Shown in pieces: positions 32,011 to 47,000 of a stretch of DNA of 64,000 nucleotides. The DNA comes from Plazaster borealis (taxonomy: Eukaryota; Echinodermata; Asteroidea; Forcipulatida; Labidiasteridae), in the NCBI GenBank assembly GCA_021014325.1, contig JAJGQC010000676.1:70001-134000 (forward strand), written 5' to 3'. Below the pieces are notes generated by a model, which saw only the letters and a list, made by a program, of their open reading frames with translations, was not told where the DNA came from and did no database searches. The first letter of the stretch is position 1. Each line of letters begins with the position of its first letter. The position numbers and the translations under genes were made by a program.

Positions 32011-35000
32011 ATAAATTGACAGACTGTCAGGCTTTGTTGGATGCTGGTCACAGAGAGGATGGTATCTACACTATCTATCCCTACCAGAATGATGAAGGAA
32101 TAAAGGTGTTGTGTGATATGACGAAGCATACAGGCTGGATTGTAAGTACATCAAATTATACCCCACTCCTTAAAAGGATTGTATACGCTTGGTAATTGGA
32201 ACCCACTTCCAGTCCGCAAGCCGCTATTGGTCCATCGTTGGTCCACCAGCGGCACCGCCGGCGGGCCGACAGTGGCTGCCACCGGCGGACCGGCGGCACA
32301 AACGTCCGCCTGCTCGCCAGCGGTCTTCCGTCGGCAGCCGACAGAGGACCGATGATGGACCATTGGCGGACCGTTGTCGGCTCTCTGTCGGCTTTCGACG
32401 ATGGTCCACCAGCGAGTCGGCGGACGTTTGTGCCGGCGGTTTGCTAGTGGCATCCCTCTGATGGTCCGCCGTTGGCCCATCATCGTCCTCTGTCGGCTGA
32501 CGACGGTGGACCACCAGCGAGCCGGCGGACGTTTGTGCCGGCGATCCGCTAGTGGCATCCCTCTGATGGTCCGCCGTTGCCCCATCATCGGTCCTCTGTC
32601 GGCTGCCGACGGTGGACCACCAGCGAGCCGGCAGACGTTTGTGCCGGCGGTCTGCTAGTGGCATCCCTCTGATGGTCTGCCGTTGGCCCATCATCGGCCC
32701 TCTGTCGGCTGACGACGGTGGACCACCAGCGAGCCGGTGGACGTTTGTGCCGGCGGTCCGCTAGTGGCAGCCCTCTGATGGTCCACCGTTGGCGCCCATC
32801 ATCGATCCTCTGTCGGCTGCCGACGTGTGGTAAAAAATATGGACACTGTGGTAATATTGCTGTGTTAATGTTCCTGTGGTAAAACTTCCTTTTTTATATT
32901 CAAATAATTTCACTGTAATTGTTTCATCTTTGGTTGCATAAGAGCATTCAAAATAAAATATTATTTAATGACACAAAATAAGGAGCAATTTCAATTCAAA
33001 TACAGGTATAGATTTATCTCTTTTGTAAGATCTTTGTTGATATCAACGTTGCTTGGGTCAGTCTCAATGCAGTCAGTGTAGACTTGATAACCACTGTAGT
33101 ATGAGCTGTACATTAGGTGTTCTGCTGACTTCCTGTCATAAGTTCGTTCCATCCAATTTTCCACTCAATCTCCACAGAGCAAGGTTTTCTTGTGTTTGAA
33201 ATTATCAACCCTCGCAGAAATCTGTAACATTAAAATAAGAATAATACAAATTGATAACCTGTCATATTTCTATACTAGTAGGACCATGCAGACTTTCACA
33301 TTTTGATACAAATGAAGCGTGCAGAGATTAAGGTTGATTGAAGTTGTACATGTACATGTTGGCATGACAGTTATTTCATCAGCTGTGCATTGTACGGTAC
33401 ATGTAAAAAAAGATAGTATTCAATAATCAGCAAAATACTGAATGATTACTATTCAGTCAGTATTTTGATGATTATTGAAATGAATTTATATGCATTAACT
33501 ACCTGAAAACTGATTAAATAAGTAAATATCCAGTAGGCCAATTAATCTTCTAACTTATGTCTCAAGGAGTCAGTTCAACAAATAGCACTGACTTATCAAA
33601 ATGAGCAAATAAATTGCTGGACAAAGGGGGTATAGATATGAACAGTTTGGGCGAAAATTTTCACAGGTCTTGTTGTTTACTAATGTTGAGTTGAAAAAGA
33701 AAATCTGAGCAATGGTTGTATTATTGATCAGGCAAGAATAGAAGCTTTCATTAACTGTTTGTTAATTATGTTTGGTCGTGTCTGCTTAAATTGTACCAAC
33801 GGTTTTCTCCTTCAACTACATGTTCAGCCAACCATTTATACTACTTGAGAAATGCATGTTAATAAAAAAGTTACGTATTCTTTTTAAAACATACATTACA
33901 AAAAATGTGTTCAAAGCAGAAAAACAATCTTGCCTGGTCAGGCACAAAAATTGTAACAAACCCTAATAAGTGGCTCTGCATCATGGAGTGAACATTTTAC
34001 CAGTCCATGAGAAAGTATAAGTACATTTTAACAATCTTCAAATTATATAAATAACGGACTTACATGTACCAGCAGTGACCAAAGCTTCATCATCCAGCCA
34101 GCAAGAATGCACGAGGTGATGCTTGCGTTGTTGTCAATGTTTATACTGAGTAAATTGGTACAGGCCATCCTCTCATGTAAACTATGAGGAGGGAAACATA
34201 CTACTTGTACAATAATGTCTGGACATGGTTTTTATAGCTCCATGGTTTCATGCTGTCCTTTGCCAAACTTAGATTTGGTTATGCTTCAGACAACTGTTGG
34301 TCACTTTTCCCATGGAGGTAGGAATACTTTTCCCCATTCTGTCGGTTTTTGAGCGGCAAGCCTCTGGTGGTTTGTCACTGGTTACCGATGTCGGTCCGCC
34401 GTCAGTTCTTGAGCGGCAGGCCTCTGCGTATGCCACTGGTTACCGTTGCGGTCCACTGTCGGTTCTTGAGCGGCAGGCCTCTGGGCGGTATGCCACTGGT
34501 TAGCGATGTCGCTCCGCTGTCGGTTTTTGAGCGGCAGGCCACTGGTGGTATGCCACTGGTTAGCGATGTCGGTCCGCTGTCGGTTTTTGAGCAGCAGGCC
34601 ACTGGTGGTATGCTACTGGTTACCGATGTCGGTCCGCTGTCGGTTCTTGAGCGGCAGGCCTCTGGTGGTATGCCACTGGTTAGCGATGTCGGTCCGCTGT
34701 CGGTTCTTGAGCGGCAGGCCTCTGGTGGTATGCCACTGGCTACCGATGTCGGTCCGCTGTCGGTTCTTGAGCGGCAGGCCTCTGGTGGTATGCCACTGGT
34801 TAGCGATGTCGGTCCGCTGTCGGTTCTTGAGCGGCAGGCCTCTGGTGGTATGCCACTCGTTACCAATGTCGGTCCGCTGTCGGTTTTTGAGCGGCAGGCC
34901 TCTGGTGGCATGCCACTGGTTACTGATGTCGGTCCGCTGTTAGTTCTTGAGCTGCAAGCCTCTGGTGGTTTGCCACTGGTTACCGATGGCGGTCCCCTGT

Positions 35001-38000
35001 TGGTTTCATAGCGGCAGATCGCTGATTGTATGCCTCTTGGCTACCACTGGCGGACCGCCATTGGTTTTTGGTCGGTGTGCCGCCAATCGCAAGCCACCTG
35101 GCTACCACTGGCAGACCGCTGTCGGTTTTAAGTCGGCCTGCCGATGCCGACGAGCCGCTGCTCAGCCACCACTTGCCACCGGCTGTCCGACGGCGGCTTG
35201 CGGACTGGGCTGTTTGTTTCAATCCTATATAGTTGTAGGTATATTCCATAAAACTAACCTGTGAAAATTTCATTTCAAAAGATTGTAGCGTTTTTGAGAT
35301 ATTGCCAAAAATCTAGAGCGGTTATGTTCACGCAGGAATAATCTGCTATTAGAATACACTATCTGAGAAACGTTAGTGCAGTAACCCTTCTCAGATTCAA
35401 ATTTTTGGGGATAAAAAGTGATATCTTTTTTCAATAACCACAGTACTTAGAAGTGAAAAGTTTCTCAAAATGCATTATACTATCCAAAGCTGCTGTACGT
35501 CTTACCAAGTAATTTTGTTTTGCCACGTATACAGACCCTTTTAAGAATCTACATGTATTATTCATTCAGAATCATAGACATTCAGACATTATTTTATTTA
35601 CAAAATTTTCGCAAGCATGAAAACCATACACTTTTAAGGTCTGCCTCCCTACCACCTAAAAGGGTACATCAGAAAATGTTGAATTCACAAAATTTGTGCT
35701 CCATTTCATGGGACTCCACCACTGACTGAACGACCATATCATAAAGCTCTAGACTTAACATCAAGTCAATGTACATATTGTGGTGTAGGGGCTGTATTGA
35801 CCTAATTCACCAATCGCCATCATCAAAATAATCTTGGTTGCCCATTTTAGGAAACAATGTACCCGTGCTTATAAAATGTAGTGCACAATTTGTGTCCACT
35901 CGACATTTACAAGCTTACCATACTTTTTACTTGCAACTTGACTCCAAAAATGGTGAGTGTGGCAGACAGCAGCGACCTCTGACGTGGGGGGGGGGTCTAT
36001 TGAGAGCACTACCTAAGTAGGTAGACATTATGTCATATAGTATTTTTAAAATTGATTTGCATCTAAAAATGTATGATGAAAAAATCTCTGTAGTAAATAA
36101 AAGTACTGAAAAACAACAATCCACATTTCCTACAAGAAATCATAGGACCTACATGTTCTAGAACTGATGCTTAACATTTTACAACTTATGATTGTTTGTC
36201 TGCGTGGTAAATATGACTTTTTAAATTATTTACCACCAAAATCATTGAGAGCTTAATCAAGTGACGTCAAAAGTACATATAGGGGAATAATTTTGGATTA
36301 TTTTATTTGAACGACTGTTTTTGCATCATGTTACCAAGACATCAATAATTTAAACATAATGTACCTGATAACTCATACTGAGGTCTACAACAACGGTTTT
36401 ATTTTGTCAGAGTTTTGAAAAATTAACCAAATGTTGAAGATAAATCTGAAACTAATGTTCAAATTTGATCTTCACTACACGCTAGTAGATTATACGATCT
36501 AATTTTATTTATTTCTAGATGGTCCAGCGGCGCTATGATGGATCCGTCAATTTCAACCGCAGTTGGGCAGATTACAAGGTTGGCTTTGGGTCATTGGATG
36601 GTGAGTTCTGGCTTGGCAATGAGATTCTACATAATCTGACTGAAGGGAACTGGACAATCCGTCTGGACCTCACCAATGAACGTAACAGCACTGGTCATTT
36701 GATGGAGACACCCTTTCACATCGGACCTGTTGACTACACCCTGTCTATGGAGCACTTGAGTATACAACCAACTGGTATGTCTACAATTGCTTGTATTAAT
36801 CATGACCAGGAGGACTATCTCCATCTAATTGCTGAATACGTTTGAAATATATTTTCATGAAATACTATCAATGTTTCCATATTCATTGAATGTTTTGATT
36901 CTTTATGTGAGACAATTTTAACAGTGACTCAATTTAATATGATTTAGGTTGAACAACCCCAAATCATTTAAAATGTACCCAGTCAGTTTCCCTTGTGGTT
37001 TATTATTTGATATCAATTTAATATGAAACACTACAATTTAAACCACATCAGTTGACTTTTGGCTTAAAGAGGAAGGGAATAAATGACCAATTCAATTTTT
37101 GTGATGTACTCATTTTCCAATAGATAGAGTCCTCATGTGAGTGGGGAAAAAATTACAAGTCTCTAAAACCTCACGTTAAAATGGTGTAAATTGCCAATGT
37201 ATTTGATAACTTTCCACCGCACAGTTTGTCAACATCCTAAACATTTGATGACATTCTGAGAAAAATCGGTCTCTACATTTTTGTATGGGGATGTTTTGGT
37301 TTATTCCTGACTTTCGATAGCTAGTAATAAAAAGGACCCTGAATTTGACCTTTTGACTGATGCAAAATTTCTCCTTGGAATGTAAAGACCCAGTTGTTGA
37401 TGAAATCCAATGATGTCATGTTCAAATTTTTCTCTAAAAGAGTCAGGAATGAACCAACTAATCCCGTATAAAAATGCACAGATGCAAGTATAGACCAAAG
37501 TGGCATCATTGGATGTTTTTTTATGTTGACAAATTTCGCACTGGAAAGGTATCAAATACAATGGCAATTTATACCATTTTAACAAGGTTAGAGACTTGTC
37601 ATTTTTTCCCCATTCATATTAGGACTCTATCTAATGGAAAAAGAGTACATCACAAAAAATGAGCACATCAACAAAAGTTTTTATTTTTGTTTACGTTGGA
37701 GCCCTCTTTAAGATTGATGACAATTCACTGACCAACAGCACTAATTTTATGTATTCTCTGAAGAAATACTGAATGTTGTTATATAAACATGGTGCAAACT
37801 TAGCTTTGCATCGAGACAGTTTCATAGCAGAACTTTATTTGAATACTTGTTTTTCCTTCTTGAGGACCAACATGTTTAAGATCTTTACATGTTCTAGTGT
37901 TTCCAGGAAGTGTTAGTTAGGGTTTTGTCTATAAAAGTAATGTACATGATCTAGAGGACTCTATCTATTGGAAAATGAGTACAACACAAAATCGAAATGG

Positions 38001-41000
38001 TCATTTCCCTTCCTCTTTAAATGTTGTTTTGAAAAAAAATTAATCACCTAGTTCCTCATATAATTAAAGGCCATTGCGTTTTGTTTTGTTTCAGTTGGTA
38101 GATATTGTGGACATGCACTTGGAATGGAAGACAGGAGTATTCCTGATGTTAGAATCACAGCATCTAGTCAGTATAGTTCATGGTATCAGCCAAGTAATGC
38201 ACGACTGAACCTGAACCGTTGTTGGTTCCCAGCTGATGGGCAATATGAGGATTCATGGCTTCAAGTAGATATGGGTACAGAGCCTGTGCAGATTGAGGGT
38301 GTCATCACACAGGGCAGTCCAGACTCTGATCGGTGTGTGACACATTACCAGGTACAATACAGCATTGATAATAATGCATGGCTGTATGTGAATGGGACCT
38401 CTACTCCACAGGTAAGAGTATTCAGCAAAGACACCCTCCATCCCAACATGTATTCCTTATAAACAAAGACACTTCAATGAAGCTGTACAGTCATTATTCA
38501 TGATCTAAGTATTAAATATTATTAATTCATTTATTTCTTATCATGTCAACCTCTGGTTTCATTGACAGACATTCAATGGCAACACTGATGGAAACACCCC
38601 AGTTACCAATATATTCAAGCAGCCTATTCAAGCACGGTACATCCGCATCAGACCCACAGCCTGGAATGACCACCCATACCTACGTATTGAGCTCCTTGGC
38701 TGCAGAGGTAAGTGATATGACTTAGTGATATCTGGTGCTAAGCACTCAGTAAGTTATCAAATAGCAGGTTTATGATACAGAATTTAATTGAAACATGACA
38801 AACTGAATTCAAATAACATTCTGTTCTTCATTACACTTTTCCCATGAATGATTACTAGACCAAATAGTTGATGTTCTTCTGTGGTTGCAATGCAAGCTGA
38901 CTTGGTGGATAAACATGACCTCAGCCTGCTTTATATGCCTGATTTGTTTGGAACTCATTACCCTCTGTGCATATCGCTAACACATTCAATCTTGGTCAGG
39001 TTTTAGATGCTCAGACAAACTCCACTGTGGTCTTTGTGTTGAAATCCAGACCTGAGATTAACACTGACAATAATCCCCCTCATGAGCCACCTCATCAAAG
39101 TAACAATATTACAGCCACGTTAAGACTGTTCTTACCATGATCAACTGTGTTTCTGTTTCCATGTTCTATACATGTACACATGTCAATGGTAGAGTGAAGA
39201 AATTCTACAAAGCCATTTGATATCAAGAGTAAACTGGATTTGACTGGGTTTGTGATGTGTGAATAAATCAGCAATGTGAATAATGATTGAGATTTCATTC
39301 ATGTACAATCCTCTGACAGCAGACAATGAATAGCATATTGTTAACACTCCAGCAATGTCTCTCCCTATCACAACATGACTTGATGACAATATAAACCAGT
39401 GTCAAATAAGGCCCAATACTGAATATCAAGCAACTGTGTAGAATGGTGCACTTACAAATACAACAAGGTTACTTATCTGTCATGAGTGGATGGAGGTTTT
39501 TGTGGATGGATGTCCTGTTTCTCTATGCCTGGCCAGGCAAAGGCGAAGGGCCATGTTTCCCTTGTCGATCCGTGCATGTGTGCGAGCTTGTCTACCCGTT
39601 GAAACCAAGGACAAGTAACAAAAGGGATCCGGTTGTTTGACAGAGCGAGGACGTCCTCGCTTCGTTTTCGTGTACAAACCCAATGTGGACGTCGCTAAAA
39701 AAAACTATGTCCAATCAATGGGAGAACAAAGAGAAGTCCTCGGTAAGCAGGATTTACAAACATGTGTGTGTGTGTGTATGTGTTTGCAATCATTGTCCGA
39801 GCGATAAGTCAAGAAGGACTTGGCATATCAACTCCAAACGTGGTGTGGGGATTGGTCTTGGGATCCCTCAGAATTGCGGACCCTCTAGGTCAAATGTAAA
39901 GGTCATTATGGCAACAAAAAATGTCAGAGCGATAACTCGAGTAGGACTTGGCATATCAACTCCACACTTGGTTTGGCAATTGGTCTTGGAATCCCCCAGA
40001 AGCCTGTTGTTTTAAGACCCCCTCAGTTGAATATTAAGGTCATTATGGGCAAAAAACAAAAAGTCAAAGCGATAACTCAAGAAGGTCTTGGCATATCAAC
40101 TCCAGACTTGGTTTGGCAATTGGTCTTGGGATCCCCCAGAAGCCTGTTGTTTTAAGACCCCCTTAGTTGAATATTAAGGTCATTATGGGCAAAAAACAAA
40201 AGGTCAGAGCGATAACTCAAGAAGGTCTTGGCATATCAACTCCAGACTTGGTTTGGCAATTGGTCTTGGGATCCCCAGACCCCCTAAGTTAAATATTAAG
40301 GTCATTATGGCAAAAACAAAAGAAATGTCAGAGCGATAACTCAAGAAGGACTTGGCATATCAAATTCAAAATTGCATATGAACAACTTAGGCCATATTTT
40401 GTGCATTAAAGAACACAAGCCGTGTGTGTGTGTGACGGCCGCGTGTGTGCACTGACCTGATTGCGTTGAGTAATAAACAAGTCAGTGGACTAGACCATTT
40501 TTAATAATAGGGGAACCTGCACATGATTATGCAGCACATTCATTGACATCACACAAATTACAATTCAGTATCAAAGTAGGCCCTGTTTATATTGAAAACA
40601 ACTATAGCTATAAGTTTCCTGCACAAGATAATAACATGTAAATAAATATGTAAACTTTCTACAGCGCATCGTTATAACGTACAAGCTTTGAATCACCTGG
40701 AAACAAATCTGGTCACAAAGACCACAGAACAAAATACAAACGTTATTATTATTTCCCCATTTTCAGCTGTAACTTAAGTTTGATGGCAATTGTTGAGATC
40801 TTGAGACAAATCAGCAGGTATTAACATTCATTTTTGACTGAACACATTCAAGTGAGAGTTTAAAATCACCCCTATTCACATTAATGTTGTAATCTGATAG
40901 AAAAACTGCTTCCAACTTGACAGAGTTTTGCTAATTTCTTCACAAACAAGATGGTTTCAAACCAAACTAATATTGGCAGAATGACATATATATCTTTTAT

Positions 41001-44000
41001 TCATATTACCAAGTTTAGGTACATATTTCAAGGTCAAAATAGGAAAACCAGTATACAAATGCATGCTTCTGTAATGATTTATTGCAACGTGTAGAGAAAG
41101 CGTGTGTAGCAGATCTGGTTCCTGCGACCAGTGACCCATTCAAAGCGTATTGTGTGAGTAAACCGCAGAACCAGACTACACCGGACTTTACATACATTAC
41201 CGAGGTCACAAAGTAGAATTTGTTTTATAAAGATGACTAGAGAATTTTCCATAGTTTATTCTGCTGTGCGAGATGGGTCTGTACGTTGACTGAAACTATT
41301 TTGCTGTTCAGTTCAGTGAGTGAACCCACTGGAAATGTAGTCCAATCTGTGTTGACCTCCATAGGAAATGCTCGTATTTGGATTTTTGTCCCAGTTTTGT
41401 ACTGAAAAAAGCCCCATTTCCCAGATTGTGTTATATTTTGTTTCCCAAACCTTTTCTAGAGAGTATGAATGAAGCTTTCAAAACCGGACGAGATGGTAAA
41501 ATAGTCAGATAAACTTTTTAATTATGAAGGAAAAACTGCCGATTTTGCATCATCGGACCTTCAATTTCCCGTGTTGAATGGTGCCCATTCAGCAAATGTG
41601 AGCAACTTGTCCATATGGTGTGGTGTTTGGTCTTGGGATCTCCCAAAATTAAGCCTGTTGTTTGTGGACCCCTCAGGTTAAATGACAAGGTCATTATGGC
41701 TAAAACAAAAGAAATGTTGTCTGAGCGATAACTCAAGATGAATGAAATTAAAGTCAGCAGGGCATTTATGTTTGTCAACACACCATTCTTGTTTTATTAT
41801 TTGAATTTGGGAATTCCTGTACATTACTTTTGTAGACATAACCCTAACTTACACTTTCTGGAAACTCTAGAACATGTAAAGATCTTAAGTAGGTCCTCCA
41901 AAGGGAAAAACAAGTTTCCAAATGAAGTTCTGCTGTGAAACTGTCCTGACGCAAAGCAAAGTTTGTACCATGTTTATTTAGCAACATTCACTATTTCTTC
42001 ACAGAATACATAACATTAGTGCTGTCGGTCAATGAATTGTCATCAATCTTAAAGAGGGGCTCTAAAGTAAAGTTTTCCTTTTTGTTATGTACTCATTTCC
42101 CAATAGATAGAGTCCTAATATGAATGGAGAAAAATTACAAGTCTCTAACTTCACGTTAAAATGGGGTAAATTGCCATTGTATTTGATACTTTCCAGTGCA
42201 AAATTTGTCAAAATAAAAAACATCAAATGATGCCGCTTTGGTCTACTTGCATCTGTACATTTTTATACAGGGATTTGTTGGTTCATTCCTGAACCTTTTA
42301 GAGAAAAATTTGAAACATGAGGTCATTGGATTTCAACAACAATGGGTCTTTACATTCCACGGAGGAATTTTGCGCCAGTTAAAGGATCAAATTCAAGGCC
42401 GTTTTGATTGAATATCATCAAAGGTCAGAAATTAGGAAAAAATACCCCATACAATAATGTTACGTGTCCCAAAATTGTTATACTATAGTGTAACAGATTT
42501 GGGAGTAGTGCACTAGTTACATGTCACATGACTAAAATGATTGAAATAAAATCAATGCAGTGTATTGTTGCCTAAGCGCATGCCTTATTCATATTTCGTG
42601 TGAATTTCCTCCAGATAAGGGAAATAATGTAACATCATTCCTTGTGTCATTAAAATTCTCTTCACATTATAAGCCAGGCTTTAATGAAAACATAATTCCG
42701 AAAAACATATCTATGAAAATAATCATACTATGAATTTCCTCCAGACACTGGGGGAAATATCAAAACATGATTCTTTGTGTCATGACACTTCTCTTCATAT
42801 ACAGCACAAACCATACATTAATGAAAAGATCATTAAAAAAAATAACTATGAAAATAATCAGACTATTATGAATTATTTTTGGGCAACATATAATTATTTA
42901 ATATCTCTTCAGTTGATAGAGTCTGTGGCCACAGTCTTGGAGTGGAAGATGGTAGCATCCCTGACGAAAGAATTACATCATCCTCTACTGATGAAGGTTA
43001 CTGCCCCAAGAACCCTAAAGGACGACTAGATGTGTCTGGTGGCTGGTGTCCCTCAGAGAGTGATAGAGACACTGCATGGTACCAGGTGGACTTACAACAT
43101 CCTGCACTGATTCAAGGTGTTATAATACAGGGCAACCACCAAAAAGGTATCTGGGTGACAGAGTTCCTGATTGCATACAGTGGCAATGACCAAGACTGGG
43201 GATACATAGGAGGGACATCTAAGGTCAATGCACAGGTATGACATCATACATAAATGGCAGAAAAGCATCATGCAGATAAATGAATTGAAATATCCACAAC
43301 ATAAAGCAATGCCTTAGTAGTTAATATTGTTTCTTCAATGAGTCACTGAAATGGCATGGGTGCAATTCCTTCAAAATCAACAAGAATGATGTGTTTTGTT
43401 TATTTTTCCATATTGCTTTTATTACACATAGGAAGTCAAGATTATACAATTAAAACAAAAGAAACTGAAAAGTAATAGCTATGACAGCTTTTGTACACTA
43501 AACTTACAAAACTTGATTTCTCCACAAGAAAATAGCAGCATATAATTCTTACAACCCTTGTGGTTTTACTTTGAGATGGTTAGTTTAGTTGTCATCGAGA
43601 GTCCAAAGATTTTTTCACATAACAATATTCCTTCAAAATACGTATAGCAGCATATGACAGCAGAACTTCTAACGACCAATGTGTATTCCAACCATTCTAA
43701 CTTTGAGATGATTTGTTGTGAATGAGCATCAAATTTATTTTCCTTCACAGAGATTCCCTGGAAATAGAGGAAGATACATCAGAGTAACCAACATGTTCAA
43801 TGAGGGTATCAGAGCACGCTACATCCGCATCATACCAACTAGGTATCGAGGCAGTCATCCAGCAATGCGTGTTGAACTCCTTGGATGTAATGGTAAGGTC
43901 ATCTTATAAACAACCCTTGTGTTTACTTCAGACTAAAACATTAAATATAAACACACATGTAGAAGTTTATTTGATATAATTTACAATACAAATTGAAAAC

Positions 44001-47000
44001 AAATAGATACCAATTTACTTACTTTACAAGTAAAAGGAAAATTGTATATAATTTGGAAAAAACGGGAGAGCCTTCATTTTCTCTTTGTCTGAATTTTAAA
44101 CAAAAGAGATCTTTTACCTTTTTTAGAAATGTGTTTTTTTCCGATCCAGCAGAAACATTTTACCAGACAAGTTTAACATCTGATTTAAATAATTACAGAC
44201 ATCTTCACTGTGTGGCTTTTAGAACATAATTTGTTTTGTTTTGGTACACAGTATGGAAATTGGATTATGTAATCCTTGACATCACAATTGCCAATTGCAA
44301 TGTCAAGGATTACATAATCCAATTTCCATACTGTGTACCAAAACAAAACAAATTATGTTCCAAAAGCAACACAGTGAAGATCATTATGATCATCATTAAA
44401 ATGCTGCATTAATAAGACATACTTCAGTAATGCTAATATTGAGTTTCCATTAATCTTTAATAGATCGCTGGTTTTGTTTGCAACGTCTTGGAATGGGAGA
44501 TGGTACCATTCCTGACTACTGCATCACAGCATCAAGTACAAATGGGAAGGTAGATGGTAACTGTCAACCAAGCAATGCACGACTCACTCAATCAGCAAAC
44601 AGTAATACTATTGGCTGGTGCCCTGAACCTAATGACAACAAACCATGGTTACAGATTGATCTAGAAATTAAAGTCATAGTAGAGGGAATTATGATGCTGC
44701 AGGGATCTGATCAGGGAACCAGTGTAGATATGAGTCATGAGTACCAACTGGAGTACAGTGATGACCAGAGTACTTGGCATAATATGAATTCAACACAGGT
44801 AAGAACTTTGATGTCTAACCTACACTGATGTGTTAATTGCTGCACATAAAGTGTCCATCATAAAATCAAACTTGTTATGAGTTTGTGCTAAAACTTTTTA
44901 AATACTGGTTTGATCAATAAAGAACTAGTTTCATAAATCCATTTAGTCCCACAATGAAAACTGACTAGCAAAAACATTCAAATTGAATTGCATAATCATC
45001 CGCACCCTTTGATTATCCCACCAGATCACTGCACCAAACACAATTCACCTGTTGTGATTTGTCAATAAATTAAGAGGTGGAGCTAGATTGATGAGTTTAC
45101 TGTGTCTAAAGTTAAATGTTGTATACAAGTGCAATGCTAGTCTTCAGTGCTGATGGGATCACACTGTTACAGTAAGTAAGGTTGAACATATGTTTAAACA
45201 TATTAAATAATTTTTGCATTTGTATCACAACAGATAATTAGAAAAAACACCACATCAAGCTCTGAAGCTACCAGCATGTTTCATCCACCAATCACAGCTC
45301 GTTATATCCGCATCATACTAAACCAGACTGATGGCTCTCTATGGATACGTGTTGAACTCCTGGGATGTAAAGGTGAGTTTCAACAAGAAATGATTAACTC
45401 GCATTATCATTCAGAATAGAAACAATGGACTTATCAAGAAATGCTTTCAAAGAACCCCAATTACACAAGAAAAATCAGAATTCAGGACAAGGGTGCATTT
45501 TTATCATTTTGTGTAGCAATTTTTACTCTTAAAATGGTGTAACTCTATGCAGTTTAACCCTTTCATGCACCATTTATTTTGGTAAAAAATTGATCATATG
45601 GACACATTAACTTGTTTTTTTGCAAATGGTAACCCCACAAAACAGGTCACAAATAGCACCCTCAAGAGTCCTCTTTCCCATTCTGAAACTGTGTGGCTGT
45701 GCAATTTTTTATTTTTCGTTTTACAACTATTTTTATGAACGGATTTAAAGAGATAAGTGGATTAACCATTTTTTTAAGACTACACATTTTTTTGGGAAAA
45801 CCAAATACATCAAGAGATTGCTATCCATTATTAAGATTAAAAAGAGCCATTAAATAAAATTGTACAGAGTTGAACAATTAAGCAGTTAATCCAATAAAAA
45901 AAAGGGGTTTCATTTACTTAGAAAACCGGAAAAAATTTGAGTCATCATCAGCCGGCAATTTGTGTTGTTTTAAAGAAAAGCCAAATGTGTACTGCCATTT
46001 TTACACAACTTAACAAAATGTTATCAAAATCATGACTATACATATGTTTGTTTACAGTTCATTGGGTATGTGGGCAACACCTTGGAATGGAAGATCATTC
46101 CATTCCTGACAGCAGAATAACAGCCTCTAGTACCAACCAGGACCAACCATGTCAACCTAGTAATGGCCGTTTGAATCATGTCATTGGTGGATGGTGTCCA
46201 TTGGAGAATGACAAACAATCTTCATGGCTACAGATTGACTTACTTATGGTGACTCCAGTTGAAGGGGTCATAATTCAAGGGATAGCTGGCAATACTTTGA
46301 ACTGTGTTACAGCATTCCAAGTAGAATACAGCCTCAACAACAACACCTGGTACAATGTAAGTGGCCATGGAGCATCTACAGGACAACCTCAGGTAAATGG
46401 TTTCTTCATTTCAATAGCAAGCTTCATGTTTTCAATTTACAATTCTGACTCTGAATTATGAACATGAATTATTCCTGAAACTCATTGCAAACAGAGAACA
46501 CTGGTTAATCTTTGAACCCCATTGCAGAAATTGCTTAAGAAAATTACTTTATTTGAAGTAGAATCCATTGAACCAAACAAATATAAATGACATCAACATT
46601 TGGATTTCAAAACATTGCATTAGAAAACTTTGTTCGTTTTAGAAATTCTATGGAACCAAACATCACTGTTTAGAATTCAAAAGTTTACATCAGAGTGTAA
46701 ATAAAAAAGTTGTTTTGACTCTATGAACCAGTCTTGACAACCTGTTTTACTGTTTAATAAGTTTTACTAAACATGCATGCCTTTTTAAAAAAATTTTTTA
46801 ACAGACATTCCGTGGTAACACTGATCAATCAACACCTGTTACTAACAAATTTGAGCCGCCAATCAGAGCACGCATCATCCGTATCAGACCAATCACTTAC
46901 GAGGGATATCCAGCGATGCGCATTGAACTCATTGGATGCAGAAGTAAGTTTATTATTTTAGTTAAAAATGAAGGATTTCAATTCTATCCCGTGTTTTTGT

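Larger units (their letters stand above)
32208..35209. mobile_element. 3.0-kb TIR element with two GC-rich arrays, nested in a MITE
   Basis: Ends carry a perfect 16-bp inverted repeat, CCAGTCCGCAAGCCGC (32209-32224) and its complement (35193-35208). Comparison with the empty MITE shows a probable 2-bp duplication (CT) at the target. Inside are a 105-bp array (left), a 60-bp array (right) and about 1.45 kb of AT-rich unique sequence between them. No transposase was recognised. The superfamily is unknown. Confidence 0.8.
32170..35543. mobile_element. MITE, family C, split by a 3-kb insertion
   Basis: The left piece 32170-32207 (TTAAAAGGATTGTATACG to AACCCACT) and the right piece 35210-35543 (CTGTTTGTTTCAATCCTATA to CGTATACAGACCCTTTTAA) join into one element matching the reverse of 26378-26763, which preserves the uninterrupted AAACAGTGGGTTCC junction. 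It lies in intron 1 of the FReD gene. Confidence 0.85.

Noticed and set aside
32151..32694. Arg-rich frames of 90-156 codons on both strands
   Set aside because: Artefacts of the 105-bp GC-rich array.
34349..35011. 220-codon repetitive frame (and 169- and 145-codon frames overlapping it)
   Set aside because: Produced by a 60-bp tandem repeat without stops; frames are open on both strands and there is no start, domain or splice context.
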